Below, one piece after another: positions 42,310 through 55,562 of a stretch of 64,000 nt of DNA. Numbering within the stretch: position 1 is the stretch's first letter; every line of letters begins with the position of its first letter. The position numbers and the translations under genes were made by a program. The notes beneath the pieces are model-generated. The model saw nothing but the letters and a program-made list of their open reading frames with translations. It searched no databases and had not been told where the DNA came from. Source of the stretch: Sinonovacula constricta (taxonomy: Eukaryota; Mollusca; Bivalvia; Cardiida; Solecurtidae); assembly GCA_007844125.1 (NCBI GenBank), contig CM017556.1:81691909-81755908 (forward strand), given 5' to 3'.

Positions 42310-42890
42310 GTTGAATTTCAGAGTTTCGCTCCAAGTGAAAAAGGAACAATCCGTTTTCCCTCGTAAAGCACGCAGAATCTCTAGTGTAACTAAATTTTAT
42401 TCTGTTTACGTCGCCATATTATTAATTATGTATTAACTATAATCTACTTTCCTATAAACGAACACTTTATTATAAAATGTATTCTATTTAAAAAAACAAA
42501 ATAGTTTTTATAAAAAATAAAACTAAGCCAAAATTCCTTGATTTTGACATTGTTAATTTTTGCCTTGAATGGATTCCGCTATAAACTTAACAATACCTTA
42601 CATAGTTTGCTTAATGTATATCACGACAGACACATACTTACAGAACTCCAGTCCTGCTAGTGCTACTACTTTGGAAAAGAACGACAGTTAAGGACAGACA
42701 ACGTCACATTGTCTTTCGTATTTCCATGTTAAGAGTCTTCTTTATAGCAATATAGGCAATCTGAGACAGGCTATTTAACATCAGTACACTTAAAATAAAC
42801 AGGCATAGGGTATGCATGTAACTTGTGTATTTCATTAAATCAGCATAATATAGAATGCAGCTTAAATTTCTCCTACATATATTTACCCAT
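42310..42890 (+). pseudogene. GPCR relic D (TM3 to TM7)
   Basis: This is the longest decayed receptor copy. Its TM3 end and second intracellular loop are readable as QVKKEQSVFPRKARR against MVEKYIGVTWPRKKSR in the intact gene, with no gap. TM5 begins MDSAINLTIPYIV against MDSVINFAIPYAV. A block near 42755 matches the SNLRQ region, and 42813-42885 matches the TM7 DNA, including GTGTATTTCATTA. In-frame TAA codons in TM4 and several deletions, including the basic RRRR loop, make it non-coding. The downstream module follows at 43179. It is on the same strand as the parent and flanked by a block typical of the array, so a segmental duplicate is more likely than a retrocopy. Confidence 0.82.
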
Positions 42891-43178
42891 CTAGCTCATA
42901 ACTGAAACTATTTGCTGAATGGCAAAAATGCGTTATTGAAAAATTCCGTTCACTTACGAATACGCAATGGCATGCCATTGACGATGCTGTTAATAATACT
43001 TAAAATGTAGCTTTTGTAACTGCATTTGGATATTCATGAGTTCCAATAGTTATTTGAAATTTGCAATCAATAGTTTGCTTTTATCTATACTGAATATTGG
43101 CAGTTTTATTTTGTACAAAATGATATTTTGGCGACAGAATAATCATATAAAGAACCATATACCATACTGAATGATTAA

Positions 43179-43430
43179 TTTATAACCCTCTTGGCAGAAT
43201 ATATGTGGGCATCTCGTGACATTCCGTTATTCCGCTGATTGTGTTCTCCAAATTGTTCAGGCTTTGCATCCACATATGACGAATCTGTCAGCCATCCCCT
43301 CTCAAAACCCTAGTCTAGTCTCTGCAATCGTAAAATATTTGTTTGGATGGGAAAACGTGACAGAAGTAAACACAACTTAAAATAACAGCCAATATAGTGT
43401 TTCCCTAACAGCTGCCAAATTAAGTACTGC
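43179..43430 (+). repeat. Downstream module D
   Basis: It follows GPCR relic D by about 0.3 kb. Shared pieces are TTTATAACCCTC, GAATATATGTGGGCATCTCGTGACA, TCCGCTGATTGTG, CTCAAAACCCTAGTCTAGTC and GCAATCGTAAAATATT, followed by AACAGCTGCCAAATTAA, in the same order as in copies A and C. Confidence 0.6.
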
Positions 43431-44200
43431 CTCACACACGTATCAGTTGCATGAAATGGCAATAAAACACCTCATGTAAATGATGGCCATTATACTCAAT
43501 GTTCGTTTTATTAGCAAAATGATGTAGGAAGAAATACAATAAGGTATAATTGTTTGGTATAACTTTCCGGATACATGCACAATTGTTTGATGGAAATGAA
43601 GTGCAATTTCATGGAGAAACGTTGATGGATGGTACATTCAATGTTCGCGCAGTTCAGCGGTCGTTGTTTGTGTTTGGAAGGTTAGTAGTAATGATTTATA
43701 TATTGTCTCTGCGGTTATAAAACAAAAACAATAATTGTCGTGCAATTATAGTCATCTTTTCAGTGCTTTCGCAGTTGTGTATATCATTGGTGAGTATAGT
43801 GCGTAAGGTGTAGGAAATATTGTGTCAAATCCTAGAAACAAACTACGAAGGTTCTTGTTTGATTGTCTGATATTTATTAAACTGTGCCATTCCTTTAATC
43901 ACTTTTAACAATGTTACAAAACTTCGGCTACCTTGAATTAAATAAATATAAATTAATTTTGTTATATTTTAAGCTAATAAGTAAAAAGAACATAAACTTA
44001 ATTTTCTCCTCGATGAGTAATTTAATATCGACTTACACCTAGCAAGTTAGCAAGATCTTGTACATGTTTTCTTAAAAGCGGAACCTCAGTATGGACCAAA
44101 GTAATAGCACCTCTTCAAGAAATAACCCTATGCAGATAACAAGTAAAGATATTTGCATTTAGAGACCGGTTTATGGAACTGAATTATAGTTAAGACTTAA

Positions 44201-44605
44201 GTACTCTTTGGTGTAGAATGTATGGGGACATCTCGCGACAATCAATTGTTATTGCTGATTTAATTATTTTAATGTTAGTTGTTTCACTTTACGAGATATT
44301 TTTATTAACACTGTTTGTTCCAAGGCGCAACTGATTTTTTTTGCATGTTATGTCTCGTCTCTGTGTTTTGTGTCACATTTATATTTTCACTGTTTGTTTT
44401 TGTCTAGAGACAGATTTAAATATCCGTGGAAATTTTGATAGGACCTTCTCTTATTTACCTATCCAATATGCATAACTCATAAAATAAACTTTCTACAATC
44501 GTAAAATATAATTTTCGATTTAACATCATGGCAATATTGAATACTCCTTAAACTAGGAGTATATCGATGTTCAGGAACTTAAGTTAAATCAATGTCTGAC
44601 TCAAG
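44201..44605 (+). repeat. Downstream module E, split by an insertion
   Basis: The first part (44201-44285) carries GTACTCTTTGGTGTAGAATG, TATGGGGACATCTCGCGACA and TTATTGCTGATT. The second part (44462-44605) carries CTACAATCGTAAAATATAAT, a GAATACTCCTTAAAC stretch and TTCAGGAACTTAAGTTAAAT leading into CAATGTC. The intervening 175 bp has no counterpart in the other copies and looks inserted. No receptor relic is visible in front of this copy. Confidence 0.55.
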
Positions 44606-45640
44606 ATAACATATATTCTACGTTTATTTGAGTTTCTTTTACACAGAGATTAGGTTTGTGTTACATAAACGGGGAAGTAGAAATGGAGACAGAGACTACA
44701 CATAACATTTATAGTTGGTTGTTTTTGAATGAAATATAAAGCACATGATTCATAATAACTTTGTATAAAAATGAAGTGTAAATGGAAATTAAAAAACAAC
44801 TAATTTCGTATACTGTTTACATGGCGAGTTTTAATTTGGCAAACTTCTATTTCTGTAGTGTGTAGTTTTAAAGTAGTTTAGTCTAAACAGTTCTGTACTT
44901 GTGATCTATCTTTAATTAATATTGTAAAAGAAAGTAGTTATCTTTTAATTATCTAACTGAGTTTCGATTTCACTCGTTATGTCTGAAAAAATGACACGCA
45001 AAACGTTAGATTAATGGCTAATTAATGTCTACTTTGTAACATGAAACAATAATATTTCGGCCGATTCAAACTAAAAGCTGTCGTCTAAGAGTTTAAAATT
45101 TGACATATTAAAAAGCTTCGATTGTAATTTTTTATAAGTATTCCAGTAGTTATGCTGTCTTCAGTAAGTTTTGTCTAATGCATCACTACCATGTTAGCTC
45201 GCTTAGTATGTGTGTCTAGAACAAATAGATGTCTATTGGGCATGATCTTAAAGCAATTTCACGAGTGAGAGAATGAAAATACGGGTAAATTATGATAAAC
45301 TTAATCACCAACTTAACATGAATGTAATCTGTGCATTTGTGATTGTGCAGTCCTCAGAATCAAATATCGTCAATAACGCGTATCCTATTCATGCCTTCAC
45401 ATATCTTACTTGGTATTTGTTATAAATTATTTTCAGGTGCATACAATAACTTTAATTCACATGATCATGTTCTTACAAAAACAGAAATGTCGATTGATTT
45501 TGTCAGGTATTTTCAGGGTATAGACTCTTTTATTTTGTTTTATTCCAATAAATATTTCGCAGTATTTGACGGTGCTATGTCAATCTTGTCGAGCTTAATG
45601 TCCCAAAACGCAAAAGTCGGAATGTATGTGCTGATGTGTT
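44606..45640. other. Noncoding stretch between module E and relic F
   Basis: The part at 44870-45060 loosely matches 48830-48990 (ACGTTAGATTAATGG against CCGTTAGATTAGCGG). A 99-codon plus frame (45343-45642) overlaps the place where a receptor copy would lie. It reads ITRILFMPSHILLGI in the TM1 position but is not convincingly homologous. Confidence 0.4.
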
Positions 45641-45711
45641 GATGTGCTGAGGCATAATTCACGCCCCGGAAAATGATAACAAGACCCGAGAAGACAACAC
45701 CCCTATTGTAT
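45641..45711 (+). pseudogene. GPCR relic F (third intracellular loop remnant)
   Basis: A short stretch aligns with the third intracellular loop and start of TM6 of the intact receptor: GATGTGCTGAGGCATAATTC against GATCTGCTGGCGCAAGATTC, then ATAACAAGACCCGAG against ATAACAAGGCCCGAG. A deletion follows and no frame survives. The stretch just upstream, around 45360-45400, has a weak in-order resemblance to TM1 (AYPI), but I do not count it. The downstream module F begins 1.2 kb later, after a long CA repeat that accounts for part of the extra distance. Confidence 0.5.
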
Positions 45712-46189
45712 TTTTTTTTTCACAACAATGGATGCAATTTGCAAAAAAGTGTTAATTTTACATGACTGTTCATGCCTACAGATCTTCACATAGATAAGAG
45801 TGTTACTGGCGTTTTAATTACTTTTTACTATGGACGAAACTAATAGGAAAATTAAGATAATTGCTGTCTCTATCATTTTTAAACAAACCCAGAAAGGTTT
45901 TCATATCGAAGAATAAAAAACATTTTGTTTGGATTCCAGTGATACTGTAAAGAAATCATTAAATATGTCTGTAAACCTTTCGAATAAAAAAATAAATATA
46001 CAAAACAATCGTGTTGTTTCAATACTTAGGTTTTCGTCATTTTATGTGTTAACTGGGTAATCATTTATTAAAACGTAAAGATGCAAATCAATAAGCAACA
46101 CTCATTTTATAAATACATGGGCGTTGAATGCGACAAGATGTAAATAAAGAAATGACCACAAAACCACTACCATGTTACAAGATATTCCG

Positions 46190-46428
<239 letters not shown>

Positions 46429-46928
46429 GCCATTTATGTACCATACTTGTACTTTGTTTCTTTATTAAATACATTAAATATACACCATTCTAACTTTGCC
46501 TATAGTGCATTTTATTAAGATGTAGACTATGAATACATGTTGAATGTGTATTTTCTGTTCTCATATATATTACGTTATTTTATTCTATATACTCTCTTTA
46601 CAAAGTATTTAACTTTACTGTACAGATATTAAATTATTGCTTTCTTCGGATAAGGAAAACATGCAATAGACATCAGTCTTAGTATGAGTCTTCAGTACAT
46701 TTTTTTTATATTTTATTTAATATAATAATATTAAAGAAATACTTGCTCGTGTAAATCTAATACTTATTGGATAAAATCTCTTGTTTTATGTAGGCACATA
46801 TAATGAATATTTTATTAATTAATACTCTAAAGCAAAACATAAGCTATAAAATAGCTCCAGGTTTAGATTAGGTTAATCGGTCGCAAACGCATACTTGGAA
46901 AGACACAAATATGTTATTCAATGCCTTG

Positions 46929-47165
46929 TTTATAACACATTATAGACGCTAGTGTAATACACATGATGACATATCGTTGCAGTCAATTATAAGTGCTGAC
47001 GGCCATCTTGTCGGAAATTATTGTAAGGACTTCAGCGTCTCATAATGGTATAATTGAAAACTCATGTCTGGGTAATGTTGTCTATTCAGTCTTGAAATAA
47101 TTGAATGTGGCAATGTTAAAATAATCTAATAAAAGCTTAACAGCTTGTGTAATAAACCGTATGCT
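46929..47165 (+). repeat. Downstream module F
   Basis: Last copy in the array. It carries TTTATAACACATTATAGACG, ATGATGACATATCGTTGCAGTC, AAGTGCTGACGGCCATC, GGAAATTATTGTAAGGACTT and CAGTCTTGAAATAATTGAA. It is closest in form to modules A and B, both of which also have GACATATCGT or GGCATATCGT and GGAAATTA before AGGACT. Confidence 0.6.
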
Positions 47166-47483
47166 TCATATTTCTACACTTGTATTGTACAAAATTAACT
47201 TTTCATTAGCATTTTACTGAACCACGTATAACATAGTTAATTACAATTGTTACGACCGGTGTCGCTATATAAGTTTATTTATAAAATAGCACGTTTATTA
47301 AACGACGAAATGGTGTAACAGAAAGAACAAGCCAGCAACAAATTAGTACAATTATTTTTTTTATTTTAATAAATAATTAAATCTATGGCATAATAAAACA
47401 ATAACAAATAAATGAGACAAAATAGAAAATAGAAAGCAAAAATAAATATTAGCTTACAGTTTGTCCCTTAAGGAGGTTTCCCT

Positions 47484-47718
47484 TTAATAGTCCAATAAAT
47501 AATCCAACGTCGAATAATTCTTAAGAGTTTTTGGTAGAATGTCCTCGTAGATAAGCACAGTTGAAATAACCCAAAGGTAGAACAATATACGAATGTTAAT
47601 TATAATTCCAAATCCAACACTTTGATATTTATATTTCTGTAGAATATAGTAAGAATATATAAGACAAAGTCCTATGAGCATTGCAACATATACAAAAATT
47701 GAAAAGACACAGGACTAA
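47484..47718 (-). other. Short membrane-protein-like open frame, one of three related copies
   Basis: On the minus strand an open frame begins just after a TAG at about 47715 and runs to 47484. It reads CVFSIFVYVAMLIGLCL, then IYSYYILQKYKYQSVGFG, then a second hydrophobic stretch (LFYLWVISTVLIY) and EDILPKTL. Two membrane segments with a basic loop between them are suggested. The TAG itself forms a possible splice acceptor. The first part recurs at both window edges. I do not recognise the family. It could be an exon of a multicopy membrane protein gene or part of a repeat. Confidence 0.35.
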
Positions 47719-47782
47719 GTTATTCACAAGCAAGCCAAATGTAAAAGTGAAAACAAATCCGTAATGAGTCATTTAACGATAA

Positions 47783-47830
47783 GAGCAAACCCGAGAGTTA
47801 CCGCCTTGGAACGGTCAGTCGGCAAAATAA
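47783..47830 (+). repeat. Block-duplication pair, right member
   Basis: Partner of 31441-31485. The preceding 20 bases also agree loosely (AATGAGTCATTTAACGATAAG against AATGATCATATTTAACATGG), so the homology is longer than the core. Confidence 0.55.
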
Positions 47831-50359
47831 AATGGGTGGAGAAAAAACTCATTTAAAATATACATGTAGTGGGCGTAGGAGAGAAAGATCCATTGAAAAT
47901 ATAGTAGGAGGAGAAACAGCATTTATATTATTATGTGTTGTGTTATTCAGTACATCAACATATCGCTCATATAAATATAAGTTCCAACACAGAAAGATTT
48001 AATATAGAAGCTGCAAGTATTTCCAAACTATATGTCCAAACACTAAAACAAACTTTATCCAAACTTTACCCAAACTTAATTTTAATCGGCTAACACGCCC
48101 TTATATAGACCCAAAGAGTTTCTAAAACATTCACGAAACCAGAACATTCTCGAAACCCAGTTAAAAATAAACAAATGAACTTTCTAGCATTATCCTTTTT
48201 CTCTAGCAGTTACGCGAATGCTACGTCATCAAAACAACAACGGTAAACAACCCTTAACCTGACTAGCGTAACCTTAAACGCTGGTGTACTTCTGTACATA
48301 ACACAAGTGTAAGATCAAAAACGATTATATATATATTTTTTGGTATACCAATTGACAAATTATGAGTATTATGTTCTAATCGAAGTTGTTTTTATAAATA
48401 ATGACATCATCAACTTTTACAACAGCAATAATAACAACAACTTCACGTTGCTTTTAATGAAAATTATATATTATATTTAATAAAATATTTAGCAAAACGG
48501 ATTCTTCGCTACAGCGTGCATCGGCTCAAAATTGACGGCTGCACACAATTATTAAAATATTGTAGAGCTATTTAATAAATAAATATAATTGTGTACCTGT
48601 ATATTTGCATTCGGAATAAGGAAAATATTCTATTTGGAAATGCCGAAAAAGAGGCCATGTTTCGGGAATGAAAAGAAAATGGAGGGGTTCAGGTCTTCAT
48701 AATCGATTAATGTACATTTACATGTGTTTAATGTAACATTTTTTAAAAAAATTGGTTTAATCTATTTGCAGATAAGTGGCTCTTAAAAGTTAAAAAACAT
48801 TGGTAGTGTATATTAGATGTACTCCACTCGTAGTTTTGTAATAGTTCTGATCTGAAATGATAAACTTACTACTTAATCAATTATTTTCTCCTCACTTTAC
48901 GTAAAGGACACAGAAGTGAAGACCGTTAGATTAGCGGATACAATAAAGCTAGTAGGACATAGAGGGTTTATAGTGAAACACAAAATTAGTGGGACGGCAC
49001 AACTTAACATTAAAGTTAACAACGCGCGCTTGCTTTCCGGCATGTTTCGACAACAGTTTTTATGTAACTGACGTCAATTCTGCAAATGTCAAATTTAAAT
49101 TTGTGCTCTTTCTCGTCTTCTTCACGTAGACTATCATTAAATTCAAGGGCAAAACATCTGGTCACCTGACTAATAAAATAAGGGACTTGGTCAACAACGT
49201 GATACATATATCGCAAATGTTCAAATGCTCGAATAGACTGCAGGTAGCAGAACAAGAAGCAATCTGAGGTTTTAACAAAAAAATGGCATAATATGTTATG
49301 TTTCTATGAGATGATCTACCTTGATGTTAGTATTAGCAGATTTATGTTATATGGTTTTAAAACGTTTATATTTGTAGGAAGAAATCATCAATCCCAGATG
49401 ATAAACGCAGACATTAAGATTTTAAAACGCGATTTTTACATTATTGTTAAAAGTAAATGGCAGGTGGCATCTTTTTACATATAATTTCTAATTGTATTTA
49501 ATATCAATAAATACCATTATATCAGCAGTTATAATATTTAATACAGTCAATAACTTGTCCATAAATGAAAGCAATAAGACAAGACCTTTGCAGATATTGT
49601 CTCTTAAATATAAACTGTTCTGTTTAATGATACGGTACTGCAATCGCAGTAAAAGTGCAATGACTTATTTTGATAGATAAATTGAGGAAATATTCTATGC
49701 TTATATTGTTTTCATGATTTTATTTTTATGTTGTTTTTTTTAAATTTTATCTGAAAGATAGGGAGGACTACACACATAACACAAACGAGAGAAATGACGC
49801 GTCGCATTATTAATATTTACCAAAATATTACATTAGAGAGATGGCATAAGATGCTTTTAAAATTTTACTAGAACCAGTTTTTGATGCCCCTTAACTATTG
49901 GTTAAAATAATTGGTAAGTGGACCAAATTTCCGTGTGTGCCATTTCTTTTGCGGCCTTTTTACATAAAACGCACTTTATGATTTTACATTATATTACAGG
50001 AAAAATACTGTAATAGTATTTTTTGTTTATAGCGTGTTTCAGAAACAATATTCAACTTGCATTTTATTTCTTTTTTATTTATTTATTTTCTGTTTGTTTA
50101 TTTGTTGTTGTTGATTTTTGTTTTTTTAGCTGTTCGAAAGAGGCATTCTTGTACCTGAGTTATTAGTGATACTTAAAGGAAAGTAATGCTTATATGTAAA
50201 AACAACTGTTTAAATGTGTTGCCTTGGCTCGCACAGGCTTACTTTTTTTATTAAAAAAAGAAATATCAATGCATATTTTTCTTTCGGTAAAAATATGTCT
50301 CAGTCACAAAAAAACGAAACGAATTTAGGTCTCAGCAGCTGTTCCCTGCTAAATTTTAT

Positions 50360-50362
<3 letters not shown>
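47831..50362. other. Noncoding stretch at the right end of the array
   Basis: It contains the block markers at 48.83-48.99 and 49.33-49.43 kb. Small open frames at 49.02-49.68 kb are unrecognised. Confidence 0.45.
49325..49425 (+). repeat. Second block-duplication pair, right member
   Basis: Partner of 37850-37970. It marks the furthest right point at which I can see homology to the receptor-bearing blocks. Confidence 0.45.

Positions 50363-50449
<87 letters not shown>
50363..50449 (+). repeat. AT-dinucleotide array
   Basis: About 87 bp of uninterrupted AT repeat, able to fold back on itself. Confidence 0.98.
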
Positions 50450-50451
<2 letters not shown>

Positions 50452-51286
50452 CATGGCTTATTATCAAAGCTATAATTTAGTTTTCTTATTGTATTTCGTA
50501 TTCTTGAAAAAATAGCTTCATTTTTAAGATGTGTTGATGAAATGAAACAATGCACCCTATGTATGTATCCTCTTCGTATTTTGGCTTATATTAAGACAGA
50601 TGTCTGTCGCATTTGGGTAAAACTATTGATAAAATATTTCTGGGATGCAGGTGACTTGGGCAGATGTCACAAGCAAAATTGTCTGATTTAAAAAATGACA
50701 TCAGCAGTTAACGACATGTAATGTCTAGAGTTATATCTCACACGCAGAAGTAATCATGATAATGCCATAACATTTTCAATTCTTTATTTGCCTTTGATAC
50801 ATAAGCAGCTGCGCCAGCATAAAATACAATAAAAATGTGAAACACAGCGGCTGAAAAAAATGATAATGAAAATAAATTCTATGCTAACAATGACAAACGT
50901 AATTTTTGATGTAATTCATTTTGATGCAATATTTGGAAAATTAAAACAAAAACTGATTCCTGAAATGGATGTTCATTTCAAAGTTATTTAACACGCTATC
51001 AATGTTAGACATCTGCTCAAATTGACCTTCCTCAAAACAAAACTGTAATTGTTTATAAAACATTAACCTGGAACTCATTTTATTCCGTATCATACGAAAC
51101 TTCATCGGAGATATCGCAAAGGTCATTTTTAAGTCGTGATCAATAATGTATCTCATTGTTAAGCGCTGGCAGTAATTTACACTTAATGATCTCCTGAGGT
51201 TAGAGTGTTTTTTTTTAATATTCCTACCATATTCCTTGAAAGCCAAATGTCGGTGGATCGCTTTATTGATATTTATCGTTATTTTC

Positions 51287-51327
51287 AATAATAATACTGA
51301 TGATGATAATAATAATCATTATAATAC

Positions 51328-51364
<37 letters not shown>

Positions 51365-51424
51365 ACTAATAATAATAATTATAATAATAATGATAATAAT
51401 AATAATAATAATAAAAATAATAAA

Positions 51425-51484
<60 letters not shown>

Positions 51485-51520
51485 TATAATAAATATAATA
51501 ATAATATAATTGATTACTAT
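51287..51520 (+). repeat. AAT/ATG trinucleotide array
   Basis: AAT units with an internal run of GAT (about 51329-51363) and scattered variants. The open frames of poly-Asn, poly-Asp or poly-Ile are artefacts. Confidence 0.97.
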
Positions 51521-54500
51521 ATTATTAGCATTATATGTATTATTGTTTTTGTTAAGTCTGTTTTAGTTGTATATATTCTATGTCATTTTATTCAATACTT
51601 TAATAATGCAGTAAAACTTATACTTTAAGATCCTAAAATCGTCCGATGCAAAATCAATGCGTGCACAGTAATGATTGCCATATATAAAAATTCTTTTGAA
51701 ACTCGAACCACTTGCTTGAGACGACCAACGTTTTTACAAAACGAATGGTCTTCCGATTTGGTGTACTAAGCAACGTGAAACATGTAGTATAAATCATGAC
51801 ATCTGTATGTCATGCATATCATTATCTCATTCATTGAACAACATGTACCTGTGCTACATGTACTAGTTTTCGAATGGCGCTTTGCCAAGCGGTGACATGT
51901 GAAAATTTTATGCCTGCCAGGTAAATACGCATTTCAACATGTAAGTATATTTTGATAAGGGAAATGGTCCCCTTAACATTTAAATATTATTCATATCGTG
52001 GCCTTCCTGGACATTACATTTTGTACATTAATATTGTATCAGAAAAAAAATCGATTACGTAAATAGTCAAAATAATAAACATGTTCTTGATAAAATATGG
52101 ATAAGCCCTAATCAGATTTCGAGTTGTAAATATTGTTAGCATACTATTCTTTGATACAGTCATAGACACATTTGTGCCTTTGTGCCTGAAACAGAGTTGA
52201 GACAAATATTGTTTGAGTCTGCCGCCTCTTATCTGAAACGGGGTGGGGTCAGTATACCATTAACTATGCGTTCTCTATAGAACTTGGATTGGTAAATATA
52301 CTTATTTCGACAAAACATCAGAATATACATATTCACAATAAAAATGTGTCTGGGGTTGCCTTCAAACTTAATTGAAATGTATGTTTGTATGATACACTAT
52401 GTATTTGACGAAAACATTATAGCCAAAAAAGAATAAACGTATGTAGATTCCACAAAATAGGTATAGGTATTTCGAAAGAAAAAAAATGCACTTTTCAACC
52501 TCCATTTCATTGCTTTCATTTCATTACTTTGGACACATCATCCTAATATCATTATCAAATGCAAGTAACATAGCAAAGAAAGCACAATTCAGTTAGTTAG
52601 GTGCAGCATGTGTCTGTTATTTTTCATGTTTTTTTCTGGTATAAAAGAAAAAGATGCAGATGACAATTTACCAAATAGTGCCATACATGTGTATATCTTG
52701 CTTATTGTATAGAAAGAAATATTTTATTATCCACTCATTCGACACTATCTGAATATAACATACTTTTTATGAACTTGCTCAAGTCTTTCTAGTTTACTCC
52801 ATTTTGTCCATTAAATATAACAAAACTTTCAAACAAAATGGTTTGAGAATTATAAACGGGGTACTTTAGATATGGCAATCGATAATTTAATGCATTAAAG
52901 AGCTTATCTTGACATATTTGCATTAAATAACTGATACCTAGCAAACTACATTTTTTTCTTCATAAAAATAGCTTTCCACTACTTAACTTTAAAACCGCTA
53001 TCGAAATGAATACTGCGTTTGTGGGTTACTTTACTTTCCTCTAGGAATAAAAAAGGATGGTGTCTTTTTGAATACTTCTTGGATACTGTTGTTATAAATG
53101 CGCTAAAATAAAAACTTCTGTCAATGACGACATATCACTAAGATCATACTGTATAGTCACATTATTTCTAGGTTCACGTTAACATTTTCCTAACTATTTC
53201 GAAATCAGCAAAGGTTTCTTTTAATCCTGCTTTCAACACAAAAAATTATATCTGTTCATGCGTAAGAGTATAGTAAAGATTTTAAAATAATTAACGAAGA
53301 TGAAATGTCCCAATAATAATCGGCAGACTGATTTTTATTCTAAGAAATAAAACCGGACTACAATAGAATGTTTAACTGTGTAAATAAATACGAGTACATA
53401 TAAAAACATACAGCACCATTAAGTGAAGTGAGTTAATGCAATCAAATAAGTAATAAAACTAGACTCAAATATAAGTCCCGTAGTAAATAAATAGTTTTGA
53501 AGGAAAGAGAAAGGTTTAACGTTTACGATATTTGCTGTTAAGCAATAATGCTATATTTGATGAACAACATTTCGACGTAGCCAGTACTGTTTTGCGAGAT
53601 TTTTATTTTTTCTTGAAAATGTATTGTTATTATTTGTATTAGTCATATTTTTGTCGGCACTTAAGTGAGTAAGACTCCCGAAACACATTCTTTATGTACA
53701 ATATGAGCAATGTAACCATAGTGTTTGTGCATGCACTTCAAAACTTCACTATCATTTATTGAGAACGAAGCTCAACTATACTAGAAATCAGTTATTTCAA
53801 CCAAATGACTTTATCGGGTGGTTTTTTCCCCCTTTTATAAAACATAAAATAAGAAAGAAGTATGAAAAGTGGAATCATTAAAAACTTCCCACAGGTTATA
53901 AAATTAATAAATATATATTCAACTAACGTGAAAGTACGTAACATTATTATCATTATTATCCGCAAATCTATATTTGAAATAGATATGCATGTTAATATAT
54001 CATACAAAGCAAAACATTTGCTCAAAATTCTAGCACTAAAAAACTAACAATAAACAATTTATTTAATGACAGGGACAACAGCTAATCTCTAGAATAGTTA
54101 ATGTAAATCTAAACAGAGCAAATAAGAAAACCAATTGAATCATATATGTCTGTGAACTATTGTATAAAAATATTAAATGAATAAAGAAAAAAGAAAGAAA
54201 GAATAAAAGAAAGATAGAAAGAAAGAAAGAAACAAGTAAACAGACAAAGAAAGAAAGAAAATAAATAAACAAGTAATAAAAAAAAGTGAAACTTGAATAG
54301 AAATGCTGTGACGTTATATGTCAGTGTTAAAATTTGAAATATTGGAAAAAAAACAGGAAGTAAAATATCGAACTTTAGAAAGCAGTTCAAATCAATAAAG
54401 TCTATTGAAGCTACGTGACCGTATTTAAAAACGTATATTGTTTCCCGTTGCCAATGAAAAGCATTTAGCTATATAGTAAAATTCATTTTTAAAATTCAAT

Positions 54501-55144
54501 TACACATTTTAAATGGTTTTTATTCTTCAATTTTAGCTGCCCTAAGACTCAAGAAAATAGTTTAAAATTACCATACTATTTTCTACTATAATGTTAAATA
54601 AACAAACGAGAGGTTTAAATATAAAGTTAATAATAAACAAAATAAATTGGTTAAATCAACAAAAATTAAAGAAGATTTGAAATTAAGATTAGATAGTCAT
54701 CTTTTAATTATTGTATAGCCATTTTTCTTTTAAATGCAGGCCGATTGACTTTTTAAAACTTTCGTAGCTTTTTTATACGTAATGCATTTCAATCTTTAAT
54801 AGAACTATAAAAGAATGAACTACCTTCAACAGCTTTACGGTGAGGTACTGTATAATTAACTAGGCGGGGTGCTGTATTGTTTAGTGTCATTTTAAAAACA
54901 AATTTATTAATATGAGATGGACATTTGCTTGACTTTGTCATTTGTACGGTTAAACCAAACGGTTTGGCTAAAGCAAATGCTTAACTGTTGTTAACGTTCA
55001 ATATATCTTGTCAAGTAATTCATGTGTTATTGCATCCCAAGCTGAAGTACTCCAAATAATTCACTGCAAAGGCTACTTTGATATCTGTACTATTTTGTTA
55101 TTTTATCTGGAAACAAATACTTGAAAATGTGACTGGAACGGTAT
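51521..55144. other. Noncoding stretch
   Basis: AT-rich sequence holding only the GAAA-rich tract near 54.2 kb. No gene or relic recognised. Confidence 0.5.
54185..54265 (+). repeat. GAAA-rich tract
   Basis: Imperfect AAAG/GAAA units with AAACAAGT interruptions. Phe/Leu/Ser-rich frames on the minus strand come from this tract. Confidence 0.85.
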
Positions 55145-55562
55145 AACTACAACATGAGGGCCAAGATGATTCATATTTGCCCACCTGAGGACACGGCTTT
55201 TTTTATATCTCATGTCAAGTATTTAAGAGCTCTTCACTTTAGAAATCTTAAGTGAAGAATGGACCATTAGTGCGGTCACTGGTCTGATAATATTCTCTAG
55301 AATTTTATCTAGTGACCTACTAAATCCACGTGACCCAGTTTAAAACATACGTACGATTTCATACAGGCAAATATTCTGACCAAAGTTGGTGAAGTTTGGG
55401 CCAAAAAGGTGGCCTCTAAGCGTGCCCACAGTATTCTTCGTATGATTTGACCTAGTAATATCGTTTTTTACCGCATGTGATCCAGTCACGAGCTCATCTA
55501 TGATTTCTTGCAGGGGTATCAGAAAAGCTCACATTGAGCACGTTTTGCTCAGGTGAGCTTAA
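55145..55562 (+). mobile_element. Bivalve dispersed repeat with terminal hairpin
   Basis: It starts ACATGAGGGCCAAGATG with CCCACCTGAGG soon after. It continues with CTAGTGACCT, GTGACCCAGTTT, TTCTGACCAAAGTTGGTGAA and GTGGCCTCTAAGCGTG, and ends in GCTCACATTGAGCA / TGCTCAGGTGAGC, which pair as a hairpin at the 3' end. This word order is one I know from abundant noncoding repeats in bivalve genomes. It has no coding capacity. The 3' hairpin is compatible with a non-autonomous rolling-circle element, but that class is not shown here. Confidence 0.7.

Noticed and set aside
45355..45420. TM1-like peptide (AYPI and ITRILFMPSHILLGI) upstream of relic F.
   Set aside because: Agreement is limited to a few residues in alternative frames; not enough to extend the relic.
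51236..51628. 130-codon poly-Asn/Asp frame.
   Set aside because: It is a translation of the AAT/GAT array.
54063..54390. Two Phe/Leu/Ser-rich minus-strand frames resembling a membrane protein.
   Set aside because: They come from the GAAA-rich tract.
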